NCBI GenBank assembly: GCA_024275095.1
Contig: JAJRZV010000002.1
Coordinates: forward strand, 1 to 49,468
Length of the DNA stretch: 49,468 nucleotides
Reading direction: 5' to 3'
Origin: a bacterium
GTDB taxonomy: Bacteria; JAJRZV01
This document shows, in pieces, positions 25,849 to 35,576 of this stretch. Below the pieces are notes generated by a model. It saw only the letters and a program-made list of their open reading frames with translations, did no database searches and was not told the DNA's origin. The position numbers and the translations under genes are program-made. Positions within the stretch are counted from its first letter, which is position 1, and each line of letters begins with the position of its first letter.

Positions 25849-27431
25849 AACTCGGAATTATTATTTTTGCATTATCGTTGATTAACGGTGGAGGAATATC
25901 ACGGATTATTTCAGGCGGAGCACTTTACAGGCTCACAGTAAAAGCACCTGAAGCAAAGTATATGGAAGATTCTGTTATTCTCGGCAGCCCTGTAAGTTTT
26001 TATGGCCCCGGAATTACAGGGCAGGCATGGGAAGGTGTGTATTTTATTCGTGAAAGGAAGGTGCACCTTCAGGGGGGCGTATGGTTAAAAACAAGGGGAG
26101 AAGTTCTTTCCGGTGATGAGTGTGTGCTGGATTTGAAAAACGGTGTGATCACCATCAAAAACGGTGAGGTGATTTTACGCAAGCCTGGTTATAAGGGTAA
26201 GGTCACAGGAGAAGAGATTACTGCAAAAAAGAACAGAGAGTACTTTTTAAAAAATGCTATGTATACAACATGCCAGTGTGCTGTCGACGAAATACCTGCA
26301 TGGAGAGTTAAATTCAGTTCCGCGAATCTGGAGAGAGATGGATACCTGAAAGTAAAAAATGCATCTTTTCAAATACTGGATATTCCCGTGCTATTTTTCC
26401 CCTATCTTGTGCTTCCTTCAAAAGTCAATCGTCAGTCAGGTTTTTTGACCCCCCAATTCGAATACTATACCAAAAAGGGCTTTTATGCGTCTCTTGGATA
26501 CTACCAGGTTTTGTCTGAGTGGAGTGATTTGACATTTGATGTAGATTATTACGAGAAAAGAGGAATAGGAGGAGGTGTTAACCTCAGATATGCACTACCT
26601 TATGGAGGAGGCAATCATTATTTTTACTACATAAATGAGTTTGTGGGACCGCTGAACTCGAGATTCTGGTTTTTCAGAATTAATCACCGACAGCGCGTAC
26701 CTCAGTACAAATTGCGCCTGATGGGTTATGGAAGATATTATTCTGATACAGAACACCTCAAGGAATACAGTCAGTACGTTCAGACCGTTTACTCTTCTCA
26801 TACAAAACTGGGCTTTTTTGTAGAGGAACACCTGGATAAAGTCCCTTTTTATCTTTCCTATGAGCGTTATCAGCCGGTTATGCTATACGCCAAGGAACTC
26901 AACACCCTTTTTGCACGCATGCGCACGCAGCCTTTGAACTTTTTAAAATATTTTGATTTCTATATGGATACAGGAGCATATGTTTACGGGGAAGTCATGG
27001 AAAAATATGGTATTTATGCCCGGCCCGTACTTTCGTTCAGCACACGCAAATGGTTCTATGTGAACGCCACCGTAAATGGTATTGGTACATATTTCAATAC
27101 AAACAACATGGAAGATTTTAAAGGAAAGACAGGATGGAATGGGTCTTTTAAAATCGGGATTCCATTGCTTGCGCTGTTTTCGGAAAACTCTGCTCACAGA
27201 ATGATATTCGAAGGCGGGGGAGAATACTTCGAACACTGGAGAGAGGTTCCTTATGGAATTAATACAGGAGCTTATTATTTCTTTAATACTGTACGCTCGA
27301 GAGACTTGTTTCTCGCAACAGAACATACACTTGGCGTATGGAAGATATTAAGCATTTCCGCCCGATACAGGCATTACTGGCTGTGGAATGCGTATTCTCC
27401 GGAAAAGAAGGAATATGTGCAGTATGAATAA
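25845..27431 (+). CDS. lptD: LPS-assembly protein LptD, N-terminal and main part (ends at premature TAA)
   Basis: 528 residues, overlapping the transporter stop by 4 nt. The N-terminal 20 residues can serve as a signal peptide. Residues 40-130 form the OstA-like periplasmic domain (REKVHLQGGVWLKTRGEVLSGDECVLDL pattern, with RKVHLQGG), followed by YTTCQCAVDEIPAWRV and the family segment VPVLFFPYLVLPSKVNRQSGFLTPQF-like (IPVLFFPYLVLPSKV), leading into barrel strands. LptD inserts lipopolysaccharide into the outer leaflet with LptE. The frame ends at TAA 27429-27431, but the same frame continues with more barrel strands (next entry), so the gene appears split by a stop within the barrel. Confidence 0.88.
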   Translation: MKLGIIIFALSLINGGGISRIISGGALYRLTVKAPEAKYMEDSVILGSPVSFYGPGITGQAWEGVYFIRERKVHLQGGVWLKTRGEVLSGDECVLDLKNGVITIKNGEVILRKPGYKGKVTGEEITAKKNREYFLKNAMYTTCQCAVDEIPAWRVKFSSANLERDGYLKVKNASFQILDIPVLFFPYLVLPSKVNRQSGFLTPQFEYYTKKGFYASLGYYQVLSEWSDLTFDVDYYEKRGIGGGVNLRYALPYGGGNHYFYYINEFVGPLNSRFWFFRINHRQRVPQYKLRLMGYGRYYSDTEHLKEYSQYVQTVYSSHTKLGFFVEEHLDKVPFYLSYERYQPVMLYAKELNTLFARMRTQPLNFLKYFDFYMDTGAYVYGEVMEKYGIYARPVLSFSTRKWFYVNATVNGIGTYFNTNNMEDFKGKTGWNGSFKIGIPLLALFSENSAHRMIFEGGGEYFEHWREVPYGINTGAYYFFNTVRSRDLFLATEHTLGVWKILSISARYRHYWLWNAYSPEKKEYVQYE

Positions 27432-27842
27432 TTGAAAGGAGGCGTATCTCTGAAACGCTGGATTTCCATTTCCCTTTGCGGTCTGTATAATTCCACCGGT
27501 GGTACATGGGAGTTTTTGAGCACGGGTTTTACTCTCAGAATGCAGAGATGGTTCTCAGTGGGGTTAAAGTACGCGAAGAGAAATCCGATGGAACAGCTTT
27601 CTTTTAACGTCCGTGTCCGCCTGCCGGGCTGGCTTGTTTTAGGATCGTCGTTGAATTATATAAAAACATCGGGGGGGGACTGGAACGTGAATAATTCTAT
27701 TTACAGTTTGACATACACTTCTCCTCAGCGATGCTGGTCAATTTCGGTCTCGTATCGGAAAATGGAATTTTCAGGAGACGCTTTTTCATTCCGTATTAAC
27801 CTGACAGGATTAGGAGGATGGGGACGAAGAGAAACCATATAG
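27432..27842 (+). pseudogene. lptD: LptD C-terminal barrel fragment, in frame after premature TAA
   Basis: 136 codons in the same frame as the preceding lptD part. The residues keep an outer-membrane strand pattern (KGGVSLKRWISISLCGLYNS, FLSTGFTLRMQRWFSVGLKY, YSLTYTSPQRCWSISVSYRK) and end near NLTGLGGWG; the WSISVSYR motif with neighbouring Cys is usual near the LptD C-terminus. No ribosome site supports a separate start (the GGAGG at 27438 lies inside the frame with no ATG, GTG or TTG at a useful distance). Together with the upstream part the protein would be about 665 residues. It overlaps trpE by 25 nt. Confidence 0.78.
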
Positions 27843-29266
27843 TTGCTTCCCGGCGCGAACTCGTTGTCGACGGTCATACCCCGGTCAGCCTTTATAAAAC
27901 TTTGTCTGAAGGGGAAATTTATTCTTTTCTGCTCGAAAGTGTGGAAGGGGGTGAAAAGTGGGCGAGGTACAGTTTCGCAGGATGGGCACCGATGAGAATT
28001 TTCACCTTCAGCAAGGGAAGGTTCAAGGTTACGAATGGCGAAGGGAAAGAACTGTTTTCCGGAGAAACAACTGACCCTTTATCGCTCCTGCGAACACAGA
28101 TGGCAGGCATTGAAATGCTGGATGAACTTCATTTGCCCCGTCTCGCCGGTGGCGCTGTGGGGTTTCTTGGATATGACCTGGTTCGGTTCTTTGAGAACCT
28201 GCCTGATATGCAAAAACCCGAACTTGAAATCCCCGAATTTCAATTGATTATTCCGTCACGATTGGTGGTTCATGACAATCTCAAGCATACAGTAACACTT
28301 CTTGCTTTTGAAGAGGTAAATGGTGGTGATGTCACCACGGCGCGAAAGATTGCAGAGGAAAAAATGCAGGACATGGTGAAGTGTTTGAGGGCTTCGACTC
28401 ATGTATTCGAACCGTTCACATTAATGGAAAACAGGCGGAAGCTGAATTTCCATTCCAATTTTGAAAAGTCAGAATTTGAACGAAGAGTAGCTGCGGTGAG
28501 GGACTATATCCTTCAGGGAGAAGCCATTCAGGTGGTTCTTTCCCAGCGGTTTGAATTGGAAGCAGGAGTGGATCCTTTCAACACATACAGGGCTTTAAGA
28601 ATTATTAACCCTTCTCCTTATATGTACTTTATCAAAATGGATGACTTGGCTATCGTGGGTTCGTCACCCGAGGTTATGGCACGGGTAAACGGTGGGGTTG
28701 TGGAGGTAAGGCCTATTGCCGGAACGCGTCCAAGAGGACAGACAGAGTCCGAAGACAGGGCTTTTGAGGCTGAACTCTGTGCGGACCGCAAAGAAGCTGC
28801 TGAACACGTGATGCTGGTGGATCTGGGACGCAATGATGTGGGAAGGGTAGCACGTAAAGGCTCCGTGGAGGTAACGGAATTCATGGTGGTTGAAAGATAT
28901 TCCCACGTGATGCATCTGGTAAGTCATGTAAAAGGGATTCTTGAAGAAGGAAAGGACGCCTTTGATGTTTTTAAAGCCACATTCCCTGCAGGCACTGTGT
29001 CCGGCGCTCCAAAGGTGAGAGCAATGGAAATCATTGAAGAAATGGAAACGGTGAAAAGAGGTCCATACGCCGGAGCCGTGGGTTATTTTGACCTGAAGGG
29101 AAACATGGATATGGCCATCACGATTCGGACTCTGGTGTTCAAGGGAAATGCTGCGTATGTACAGGCAGGTGCTGGTATCGTGGCAGACTCCGTTCCCGAA
29201 AGAGAATATGAGGAAACAAGAAATAAAGCGCTGGCGCTTTTAAAAGCTGTGGAGATGGCACCGTGA
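27818..29266 (+). CDS. trpE: Anthranilate synthase component I
   Basis: 482 residues. The N-terminal TPVSLYKTL and SFLLESVEGGEKWARYSFAGW are the regulatory tryptophan-binding region (LLES) that distinguishes TrpE from PabB. The catalytic chorismate-binding domain has ILQGEAIQVVLSQRF, PYMYFIKMDDLAIVGSSPEVMAR, VEVRPIAGTRPRG, ELCADRKEAAEHVMLVDLGRNDVGRV, and FPAGTVSGAPKVRAMEIIEEME. It makes anthranilate from chorismate with ammonia from TrpG. The ATG directly abuts AGGAGG, and the start lies inside the end of lptD. The GTG of trpG overlaps its stop. Trp-responsive regulation is likely through LLES-type feedback. Confidence 0.93.
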   Translation: MGTKRNHIVASRRELVVDGHTPVSLYKTLSEGEIYSFLLESVEGGEKWARYSFAGWAPMRIFTFSKGRFKVTNGEGKELFSGETTDPLSLLRTQMAGIEMLDELHLPRLAGGAVGFLGYDLVRFFENLPDMQKPELEIPEFQLIIPSRLVVHDNLKHTVTLLAFEEVNGGDVTTARKIAEEKMQDMVKCLRASTHVFEPFTLMENRRKLNFHSNFEKSEFERRVAAVRDYILQGEAIQVVLSQRFELEAGVDPFNTYRALRIINPSPYMYFIKMDDLAIVGSSPEVMARVNGGVVEVRPIAGTRPRGQTESEDRAFEAELCADRKEAAEHVMLVDLGRNDVGRVARKGSVEVTEFMVVERYSHVMHLVSHVKGILEEGKDAFDVFKATFPAGTVSGAPKVRAMEIIEEMETVKRGPYAGAVGYFDLKGNMDMAITIRTLVFKGNAAYVQAGAGIVADSVPEREYEETRNKALALLKAVEMAP

Positions 29267-29850
29267 AGGTGTTTTTGCTCGATAATTACGATTCTTTCAC
29301 TTACAACATCTACCAGTACCTGGGTACGCTTGGTGCTGATGTTATTGTGAGGCGAAATGACGAGTTTGATATAGAAGAAATGGAAAAGTGGGGTGTTTCA
29401 GCGGTAATAATTTCTCCTGGTCCCAGCAGGCCGGAGAATGCAGGACTGACGGTAGAGTTTATTCGCCAATACGCCGGAAGAGTTCCTATTCTGGGAGTCT
29501 GCCTGGGTCATCAGGCAATTGCTTATGCTTTTGGTGCCCGGATTGTGAGAGCGAAACGGGTAATGCACGGTAAGACATCAGATATTTTTCATGACGGCAA
29601 AGGAGTTTTTTATCGCATGAGAAACCCCTTTCAGGCCACGCGTTATCATTCGCTTGTTGTTGATAGTAATTCACTTCCGGAAATGTTCTCGGTTTCTGCA
29701 TGGACAGTGGACAATGAAATCATGGGCATCAGGCACAGGGAATGGCTGCTTGAAGGGGTGCAGTTTCATCCTGAATCCATACTTACAGAAGACGGCATAT
29801 TAATTTTCAAAAATTTTTTGGAACTTTCAGAAAAATACCAAGGAGGGTAA
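29263..29850 (+). CDS. trpG: Anthranilate/para-aminobenzoate synthase component II (glutamine amidotransferase)
   Basis: 195 residues from GTG 29263, overlapping the trpE stop. The class I amidotransferase triad is complete: the nucleophile in ILGVCLGHQAIAYAFGA, and His/Glu in LLEGVQFHPESILTEDG. The opening LLDNYDSFTYNIYQYL and IISPGPSRPENAG are typical of TrpG/PabA. It supplies ammonia from glutamine to TrpE; in many bacteria the same subunit also serves PabB, so a double role is possible. No further trp genes follow; an acyl-CoA dehydrogenase begins 3 bp later. Confidence 0.92.
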   Translation: MKVFLLDNYDSFTYNIYQYLGTLGADVIVRRNDEFDIEEMEKWGVSAVIISPGPSRPENAGLTVEFIRQYAGRVPILGVCLGHQAIAYAFGARIVRAKRVMHGKTSDIFHDGKGVFYRMRNPFQATRYHSLVVDSNSLPEMFSVSAWTVDNEIMGIRHREWLLEGVQFHPESILTEDGILIFKNFLELSEKYQGG

Positions 29851-29853
29851 ATC

Positions 29854-31008
29854 ATGCGTTTTGAACTGACAGACCAGCAGAAAATGGTGGAAGAGACGGC
29901 AAGAGACTTTGCAAAAAATGAGGTTGCTCCTCGTGCGAAAGAAATTGATGAAAAAAAAGAATTTCCCGTGGACCTTATAAAAAAACTGGCGGAGCTGGGT
30001 TTTATGGGCATGATGGTGCCGGTGGAGTATGGAGGCGCAGGAATGGATACGGTTTCCTATGTGCTTGCCTTAGAAAATATTTCTGCAGCTTGTGCATCCA
30101 CCGGTGTGATTATGTCGGTTAACAACTCTCTTGTATGTGGTCCTATTGAAAAGTTCGGTACCGAAGAACAAAAGAAAAAATATCTCACTCCCCTGGCCAG
30201 AGGAGAAAAGCTCGGGTGTTTCTGCCTTTCAGAACCCGAGGCAGGAAGTGACGCAGCGTCTCAGAAAACACGGGCTGTGAAAAAGGACGGAGGATATATT
30301 CTTAACGGGGTTAAAAACTTTATTACCAACGGCATTGAAGCGGACGTGGCAATTGTATTCGCCATGACAGAACCGGAAAAGCGTCACCGCGGCATCACGG
30401 CATTTATTGTGGAAACTGACTGGAAAGGATTTACCATCGTGAAGGAAGAGGAAAAATTGGGGATAAGGGGCTCCTCAACAGCACAAATCGCCATTGAGGA
30501 TCTTTTTGTACCCGAAGAGAACGTTCTGGGCAACCCGGGCGAAGGGTTCAAAGTGGCCATGAACACGCTTGACGGAGGTCGTATCGGAATTGCGTCCCAG
30601 GCTCTGGGTATTGCCCGCGCCGCTTTTGAAGAAGCACTGGAGTTTGTCAACGAGAGACGTGCCTTTGGTCAGCGGGTGGTGGATTTTCAAGGAATACAAT
30701 GGACCATTGCTGATATGTCACTGAGGCTGGAGGCTTCGCGCCTTCTCACTCTCAAAGCGGCATGGTACAAAGACCAAGGCCGTCGCTATACCCTTGAGGC
30801 AGCGATGGCGAAACTCCATGCATCAGAGACAGCCATGTGGCTCACTACAAAAGCACTTCAGCTTCACGGGGGGTACGGATATGTGAAGGATTACAATGTG
30901 GAACGGCATTTTCGTGATGCCAAGATTACTGAAATATATGAAGGAACATCGGAAATACAACGTCTGGTGATTGCGAGGGAGACACTCAAGCTTTACAACT
31001 ATATTTGA
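29854..31008 (+). CDS. Acyl-CoA dehydrogenase (short/medium chain type)
   Basis: 384 residues with AAGGAGGG before the ATG. Typical family blocks: LGCFCLSEPEAGSDAASQKT (FAD/substrate), YILNGVKNFITNG, EKLGIRGSSTAQIAIEDLFVPEENVLG, AFGQRVVDFQGIQWTIADM, LQLHGGYGYVKDYNVERHFRDAKITEIYEGTSEIQRLVI with the catalytic base Glu at about 363. It oxidises acyl-CoA to the 2-enoyl form and passes electrons to ETF. Overall closest to butyryl-CoA dehydrogenase-like enzymes. It shares the trpEG transcript by position, which looks accidental. Convergent with the DUF429 gene. Confidence 0.93.
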   Translation: MRFELTDQQKMVEETARDFAKNEVAPRAKEIDEKKEFPVDLIKKLAELGFMGMMVPVEYGGAGMDTVSYVLALENISAACASTGVIMSVNNSLVCGPIEKFGTEEQKKKYLTPLARGEKLGCFCLSEPEAGSDAASQKTRAVKKDGGYILNGVKNFITNGIEADVAIVFAMTEPEKRHRGITAFIVETDWKGFTIVKEEEKLGIRGSSTAQIAIEDLFVPEENVLGNPGEGFKVAMNTLDGGRIGIASQALGIARAAFEEALEFVNERRAFGQRVVDFQGIQWTIADMSLRLEASRLLTLKAAWYKDQGRRYTLEAAMAKLHASETAMWLTTKALQLHGGYGYVKDYNVERHFRDAKITEIYEGTSEIQRLVIARETLKLYNYI

Positions 31009-31035
31009 AGATATTTGAAGATTGACGCACAACAT

Positions 31036-31887
31036 TTAACGGTGTACAGCGATCCATCCTTCTGCATGGAAGGCGCCGGAAGGTGGGAGCGCAAGAGAAT
31101 TTGTAAACACTGCCATACCAGCGAACGTGCATATTACCGCGTCCAGTGCATCGGCTGATGCAAGCAGGACTGCTTCAAACTTGTTGATGTTCAGGCGTTT
31201 TTTCAAACCTGGTGTTTCTTCTGTGCCATTAAGAATTTTTTGTCGATTTTTAAAAGCCTGCTGGGAGGAGCCATTGTATTTTTTAAACGGAAGACCCCAC
31301 CGGGCAAGTTGTGCTGCAGGGAAAGCCTCGGCTAAAAAGGGCTTGATAAGAGGCTTGTTTGTTGAGATAGGCCAGACCGGAATTTTACTCCGGTGTATGA
31401 GTGTTGTAACAGCGGCTGTGAGACCTGCACCTCCACGCGGTCCTGCCCACAGGGGAGAGCGTGGAATGACCCCGTATTTCATCCACACTTTTTCCGTGTT
31501 GCGAAACAGCTTTTTGCCATGGAATCCAAGTTCGGGAGCAACGAGATTGACAAAATCAGGGCCCTTTGGAAAGGGTCGATCTCTGGGAATTATTTTACTG
31601 AGCAGTTCAAGCATAAAATGAAACTTCCTGGCAGGTACATAATTTTCGGGAATAGAAAATGGAGCATCTATCGCAGCAGCAACATAATCTCCTTTTTTAA
31701 GCATTTTTACCAGACGCTGAAAAGGAGGGTCACTACCTGGAAGTTTCTGCACGGGCATTATTGAGAGGAGTACCGGCTTGTTTGAGTTCAGCTCTGCTGC
31801 AGCAATCCATACTCTGGGCCGCAGGACGTTTTTTCTCCACATCCGGAGGTCAGAACTGAAATCTATACCCAGAAATATGTTTTTCAT
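31036..31887 (-). CDS. DUF429 family protein (predicted RNase H-like fold)
   Basis: 283 residues from the ATG at 31887; the frame is open further upstream to 32073, but that extension looks non-coding and the family begins at NIFLGIDFSSD. Visible motifs are the initial IDFSSD with the acidic residue, VAAAIDAPFSIP, AEAFPAAQLARWGLP, KFEAVLLASADALDAVICTFAGMAV and the terminal HAEGWI; these recur in DUF429, thought to have an RNase H-like fold. Function is unknown. No ribosome site is obvious. Convergent with the acyl-CoA dehydrogenase gene, with only 27 bp between stops. Confidence 0.78.
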   Translation of the reverse strand: MKNIFLGIDFSSDLRMWRKNVLRPRVWIAAAELNSNKPVLLSIMPVQKLPGSDPPFQRLVKMLKKGDYVAAAIDAPFSIPENYVPARKFHFMLELLSKIIPRDRPFPKGPDFVNLVAPELGFHGKKLFRNTEKVWMKYGVIPRSPLWAGPRGGAGLTAAVTTLIHRSKIPVWPISTNKPLIKPFLAEAFPAAQLARWGLPFKKYNGSSQQAFKNRQKILNGTEETPGLKKRLNINKFEAVLLASADALDAVICTFAGMAVFTNSLALPPSGAFHAEGWIAVHR

Positions 31888-32266
31888 ATTATAAAAATAC
31901 CAGGAATTGATCAGGAGGACATTCCCCCTTGATGTTTGCGATGGATTTTTGGGGTGTGGAATTTTTAATTTTCGACTTTTTGTGTGAAAGCTGGCAAAAA
32001 AACCTCCGGTTGTTGACGGAAATTGTTCAGCCGGCGGTTTGCAATGCTGGGCATGGGATCTACGAAGGAGCAAATGGAAAATTAATCCCTACACGGTTTC
32101 TTTTCTCAGGGAAGGAGCCCATTTCGGTGTTTTAATTTACAAAAAGGAGTTATCGTGAAGTTGTTTTGTAGAAAAAGGGGTTGACCTCAATCACTGGCAC
32201 ATTTCAGAATGTCTCTGGTATACTCAACAACACCGTTTGTTAGAACTAAAAAGAAAGGAGTGCCTT
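31888..32266. other. Intergenic region upstream of the tig-clp-lon operon
   Basis: 379 bp divergent between the DUF429 gene (minus) and tig (plus). Short frames on both strands (for example 31929-32135 plus) show no family-like content and no convincing ribosome site. A 9-codon frame beginning at GTG 32155 does follow AAAAAGGAG, so it could be a tiny leader peptide, but nothing else supports it. A possible promoter is listed separately. Confidence 0.5.
32181..32224 (+). promoter_or_regulatory. Candidate promoter of the tig-clpP-clpX-lon operon
   Basis: TTGACC (32181-32186) is 18 bp from CAGAAT (32205-32210), and a better -10-like TATACT lies at 32219-32224 without a matching -35. Either may drive the operon, whose first ATG is at 32267. 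No heat-shock or CIRCE-type element could be recognised. Confidence 0.35.
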
Positions 32267-33529
32267 ATGGAAGTGGTAAAAAAAGCACTGGAAACAGTAG
32301 ATCCGGTTAACAAACGTATTATCGTGGAAGTTCCTATGGAAGATTTCAATCAGGTATTCGAAGAGGTTTTACAGGTTTTTGCTCGTTCTGCAAAAGTAGA
32401 CGGTTTCAGACCGGGAAAGGCTCCTGTTCCTCTGGTCAGACGCAAATATGAAAGTGAAATCAGGGAGAAAGCCGCTGATGAGATCATATCCCGCACCATT
32501 TTTGAAATTCTGGAAGAGTATGATTTACCTGCTGTGGAAGCTCCTGTGATTGAAGCGGTGGAAGAGAAGGACGGACGCTTTCGATATACCGCCATTGTGG
32601 AAGTAAAACCAGAATTTGAGGTTAGAGGCTATACAGGGTTAAAGCTCAAGAAAACGAAACGTGAAGTAAAAGATGAAGATGTAGAGAAAGTGATAGAAGA
32701 TGTGCGCAATCAACTGGCTGAGCTTGTGCCGCAGGAACGTCCGGCCAGAGAAAACGACGTGGTGGAGCTGGGCTACACGGGGTACGAGGGGGAAGAAGAG
32801 AAAGATAAGGTGGAACGAACGGTGATTGAACTGGGTAAAGGCCAGTTTCTCGAGGATTTTGAAAAGCACATTATTGGTATGAAACCCGGCGAAGAGAAAG
32901 AGGTAGACATCACATTCCCGTCCGATCATCCCAAACCCCAACTTGCCGGAAAGACATTTCGATACCATATTCGTATTATGAGGGTGTTTGAAAAAAAATT
33001 GCCTGAACTGAACGACGAGCTGGCTCAAAAGATAGCCAAGGTTGAAACACTGGATGAGTGGAAGAAGCAGATAAGGGAACAACTCGAGAAGCGGATAGAA
33101 AAAATGACCAGGGAAAGTTTGATTCAGCAGGTATTAGAAAGGCTTTCCAGTGAGCATAAGGATGTTCCCATTCCTCCGACACTGCTGAGACGCAGGTTCA
33201 ATGCCCTCCTGGATGAGGCCATGCGAGGTTTTTATCTCAGTCGCATAACCGAGGAAACCGCCAGGAAACTGCTCGACGTTGCAAAAGAACACGTAAAGAG
33301 AGATCTCATCTTAGAGCGAATTGCTGAACAGGAAGGTTTAAATGTCACAACAAAGGATGTGCTCAATTATACCAGGACGCGATTTCCGGATTTGAGTGGA
33401 TTGAGTGATGAGGACCTCGAAAATTTTCTCTGGGAGCGGGACCTGTTTCCAGAAATTGAGGAGCTTTTGAAACGTCAGAGAGCTCTTGATTTTGTACTGG
33501 ACAAGGCACAGATTAAAGAGGAGGGCTGA
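32267..33529 (+). CDS. tig: Trigger factor
   Basis: 420 residues from ATG 32267 (AAAGGAG ribosome site); a frame-extension to 32237 is unsupported. The ribosome-binding N-domain carries [22 protein letters not shown], the signature around the GFRxGxxP loop. A central FKBP-type domain (about 150-240) has [46 protein letters not shown]. The C-terminal helical chaperone arms run to the end. It binds nascent chains at the ribosome exit. It heads the tig-clpP-clpX-lon operon, common in Proteobacteria. Confidence 0.95.
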   Translation: MEVVKKALETVDPVNKRIIVEVPMEDFNQVFEEVLQVFARSAKVDGFRPGKAPVPLVRRKYESEIREKAADEIISRTIFEILEEYDLPAVEAPVIEAVEEKDGRFRYTAIVEVKPEFEVRGYTGLKLKKTKREVKDEDVEKVIEDVRNQLAELVPQERPARENDVVELGYTGYEGEEEKDKVERTVIELGKGQFLEDFEKHIIGMKPGEEKEVDITFPSDHPKPQLAGKTFRYHIRIMRVFEKKLPELNDELAQKIAKVETLDEWKKQIREQLEKRIEKMTRESLIQQVLERLSSEHKDVPIPPTLLRRRFNALLDEAMRGFYLSRITEETARKLLDVAKEHVKRDLILERIAEQEGLNVTTKDVLNYTRTRFPDLSGLSDEDLENFLWERDLFPEIEELLKRQRALDFVLDKAQIKEEG

Positions 33530-33530
33530 A

Positions 33531-34154
33531 ATGTTGATTCCCATTGTAATAGAACAAACGCACAGAGGTGAACGGGCATACGATATTTACTCCAGGCTTC
33601 TTAGAGATAGGGTGGTGTTCATCGGTACTCCTATCAACGATGACATTGCGAATCTCGTTATTGCCCAGCTGTTGTTTTTAGAGGCAGAAGATCCGGAAAG
33701 TGACATTTATCTCTATATTAACACGCCGGGTGGATATGTTACTTCTGGTCTTGCTATTTACGATACCATGCAGTATATCAAGCCGGATGTCTCGACCATA
33801 TGCATGGGGCAGGCTGCCAGTATGGGAGCACTTCTTCTTGCCGCGGGTGCCAAAGGAAAGCGCTTTGCTCTTCCTCATTCGAGGATTATGATTCACCAGC
33901 CTTACGGAGGATTTCAGGGGCCTGCCAAGGATGTTGAGATTCACGCGAAGGAGATACTCAAGCTCAAAGAAGAGATCGTAAACATTCTGGCACGTCATAC
34001 AGGTCAGCCCTCGGAAAAGATTGAAAAAGATATTGACCGGGATTTTTTCATGTCAGGTGAGGAAGCAAGAGAGTATGGTATAATTGATGAAGTGATAGTG
34101 AAACGTAGAGAGAAGCAAGAAGGGGGAGATGGTGAGTCAAAGAAGAAAGGATAA
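33531..34154 (+). CDS. clpP: ATP-dependent Clp protease proteolytic subunit
   Basis: 207 residues; ATG one base after the tig stop, with GAGGAGGG before it. The catalytic triad is visible: Ser97 in [16 protein letters not shown], His122 in [13 protein letters not shown] and Asp171 in DIDRDFFMS. It forms a barrel protease with ClpX or ClpA. The frame ends with a Lys-rich tail (KKG), overlapping the clpX start by 26 nt. Confidence 0.97.
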   Translation: MLIPIVIEQTHRGERAYDIYSRLLRDRVVFIGTPINDDIANLVIAQLLFLEAEDPESDIYLYINTPGGYVTSGLAIYDTMQYIKPDVSTICMGQAASMGALLLAAGAKGKRFALPHSRIMIHQPYGGFQGPAKDVEIHAKEILKLKEEIVNILARHTGQPSEKIEKDIDRDFFMSGEEAREYGIIDEVIVKRREKQEGGDGESKKKG

Positions 34155-35388
34155 CATTGGTACCATTCACTGTTCCTTTTGTGGTAAGAGCCAGCGGGAG
34201 GTACGCAAGATTATCGCGGGGCCGACGGTGTACATTTGTGATGAGTGTGTGAGTTTGTGTAATGAAATTATCGAGGATGAGTTCGAACGCGAAAGGCGCG
34301 CGGAGCTGAAGAAAAAACTTCCCACTCCGCAGGAAATCAAAAACCATCTGGACCGCTATGTGGTGAAACAGGATCACGCCAAAAAGGTTATTTCAGTAGC
34401 CGTGTACAATCATTACAAACGCATATACTACGGTTCTTCGGTGAAAGATGTTGAAATTCAGAAGTCTAACATTCTTTTTGTGGGACCGACGGGCACCGGC
34501 AAAACTCTGATTGCACAGACGCTGGCCAAGTTTCTTGATGTGCCATTTGCTATTGTCGATGCAACACCCCTTACTGAAGCAGGTTATGTGGGTGAAGACG
34601 TGGAAAACATCTTGCTTGCTCTTCTGCAAAATGCGGATTTCGATGTTGAAAGAGCTCAAAAGGGCATTATTTACATAGATGAGATAGACAAACTTTCGCG
34701 TAAATCTGATAGTCCTTCCATAACCCGTGATGTTTCAGGCGAAGGGGTTCAGCAGGCGTTGTTGAAGATCGTGGAGGGTACTGTGGCGAATGTTCCTCCC
34801 AAGGGTGGGCGCAAGCATCCTCAGCAGGATTTTATACAGATTGATACCACCAACATTCTTTTCATTGCAGGCGGCTCTTTTTCCGGGGTTGAGGACATTA
34901 TTATGAAACGCCTCAACCAGGGGGGTATCGGGTTTAACAAAGAACTGAGGAAAAGCAGTGACATGAGTATCGGTGAAATTCTCGAGCATATCAGGAGCGA
35001 AGACCTTCTCAAGTACGGTCTCATTCCGGAGTTCGTGGGCAGATTTCCCATCATTGCAACCTTCCATGAACTCACGGAATCTGATCTGGTGGAGATCCTG
35101 AAAAATCCCAAGAATGCGGTGACCAAGCAGTACCAGAAGCTGCTCGAGCTGGATAACATCCGGCTGACATTTACTGATGAGGCATTGCGGGCCATTGCGC
35201 GCAGGGCGCTGGAAACGAAAATGGGCGCAAGGGGATTGAGAAGTATTATCGAAAATATCATGATGGATGTGATGTTTGAGTTACCTTCGCTCAAGAGCGT
35301 GAAAGAATGTGTGATTCAGGAAGAGGTGATCACCAAGGGAGAAAAGCCCATTCTCGTATTTGAAAACGGGGCCACAACGGCCAACTAA
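34129..35388 (+). CDS. clpX: ATP-dependent Clp protease ATP-binding subunit ClpX
   Basis: 419 residues. The N-terminal zinc-binding domain has the four Cys in HCSFCGKS and [10 protein letters not shown]. The AAA+ module carries Walker [15 protein letters not shown], Walker [11 protein letters not shown], the pore-adjacent [20 protein letters not shown], sensor and arginine-finger region [16 protein letters not shown], and the C-terminal ARGLRSIIE. The start overlaps clpP in another frame (GGGGGAG before ATG). It unfolds substrates for ClpP. The length is normal. Confidence 0.97.
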   Translation: MVSQRRKDNIGTIHCSFCGKSQREVRKIIAGPTVYICDECVSLCNEIIEDEFERERRAELKKKLPTPQEIKNHLDRYVVKQDHAKKVISVAVYNHYKRIYYGSSVKDVEIQKSNILFVGPTGTGKTLIAQTLAKFLDVPFAIVDATPLTEAGYVGEDVENILLALLQNADFDVERAQKGIIYIDEIDKLSRKSDSPSITRDVSGEGVQQALLKIVEGTVANVPPKGGRKHPQQDFIQIDTTNILFIAGGSFSGVEDIIMKRLNQGGIGFNKELRKSSDMSIGEILEHIRSEDLLKYGLIPEFVGRFPIIATFHELTESDLVEILKNPKNAVTKQYQKLLELDNIRLTFTDEALRAIARRALETKMGARGLRSIIENIMMDVMFELPSLKSVKECVIQEEVITKGEKPILVFENGATTAN

Positions 35389-35399
35389 GTGAGGTTGAA

Positions 35400-35555
35400 A
35401 TGGTTATCAGAGACGGCGGAGCAGGCAGGAGAGGGTCTGGTCAATCCATGAAACTCCCCATGATCCCTCTCAGGGATATGGTATTGTTTCCGTATATGGT
35501 GCAGCCTCTGGTTGTGGGAAGGAAAAAGTCCATTACTGCTCTCAACCGAGCTTAG
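35400..35555 (+). pseudogene. lon: Lon N-terminal fragment, closed by in-frame TAG
   Basis: 51 codons and the stop TAG at 35553-35555. After a 17-residue leader the sequence [20 protein letters not shown], then [14 protein letters not shown], is the start of the Lon substrate-binding N-domain. The frame continues past TAG without any shift as [20 protein letters not shown], which is the expected next Lon segment, so the stop interrupts a single gene; a TTG or another sense codon changed in one base would restore it. ATG 35400 is preceded by GAGGTTG, 11 bp after the clpX stop. Confidence 0.85.
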
Positions 35556-35576
35556 AACAGCGATAAACTCATTTTT

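Noticed and set aside
31888-32073. N-terminal extension of the DUF429 frame
   Set aside because: The family begins at NIFLGIDFSSD; the extra 62 residues are low in family-like content and overlap a divergent intergenic region.
31929-32135. Plus-strand frame of 68 codons upstream of tig
   Set aside because: TTG start without ribosome site, no recognisable pattern, and overlap with the upstream extension of the minus-strand DUF429 frame; probably chance.
32155-32184. Nine-codon frame after AAAAAGGAG before tig
   Set aside because: Could be a leader peptide, but no attenuator hairpin or regulatory codon run was seen.
32195-32210. TGGCAC sequence as a sigma-54 promoter upstream of tig
   Set aside because: The -12 GC element is missing at the required distance.
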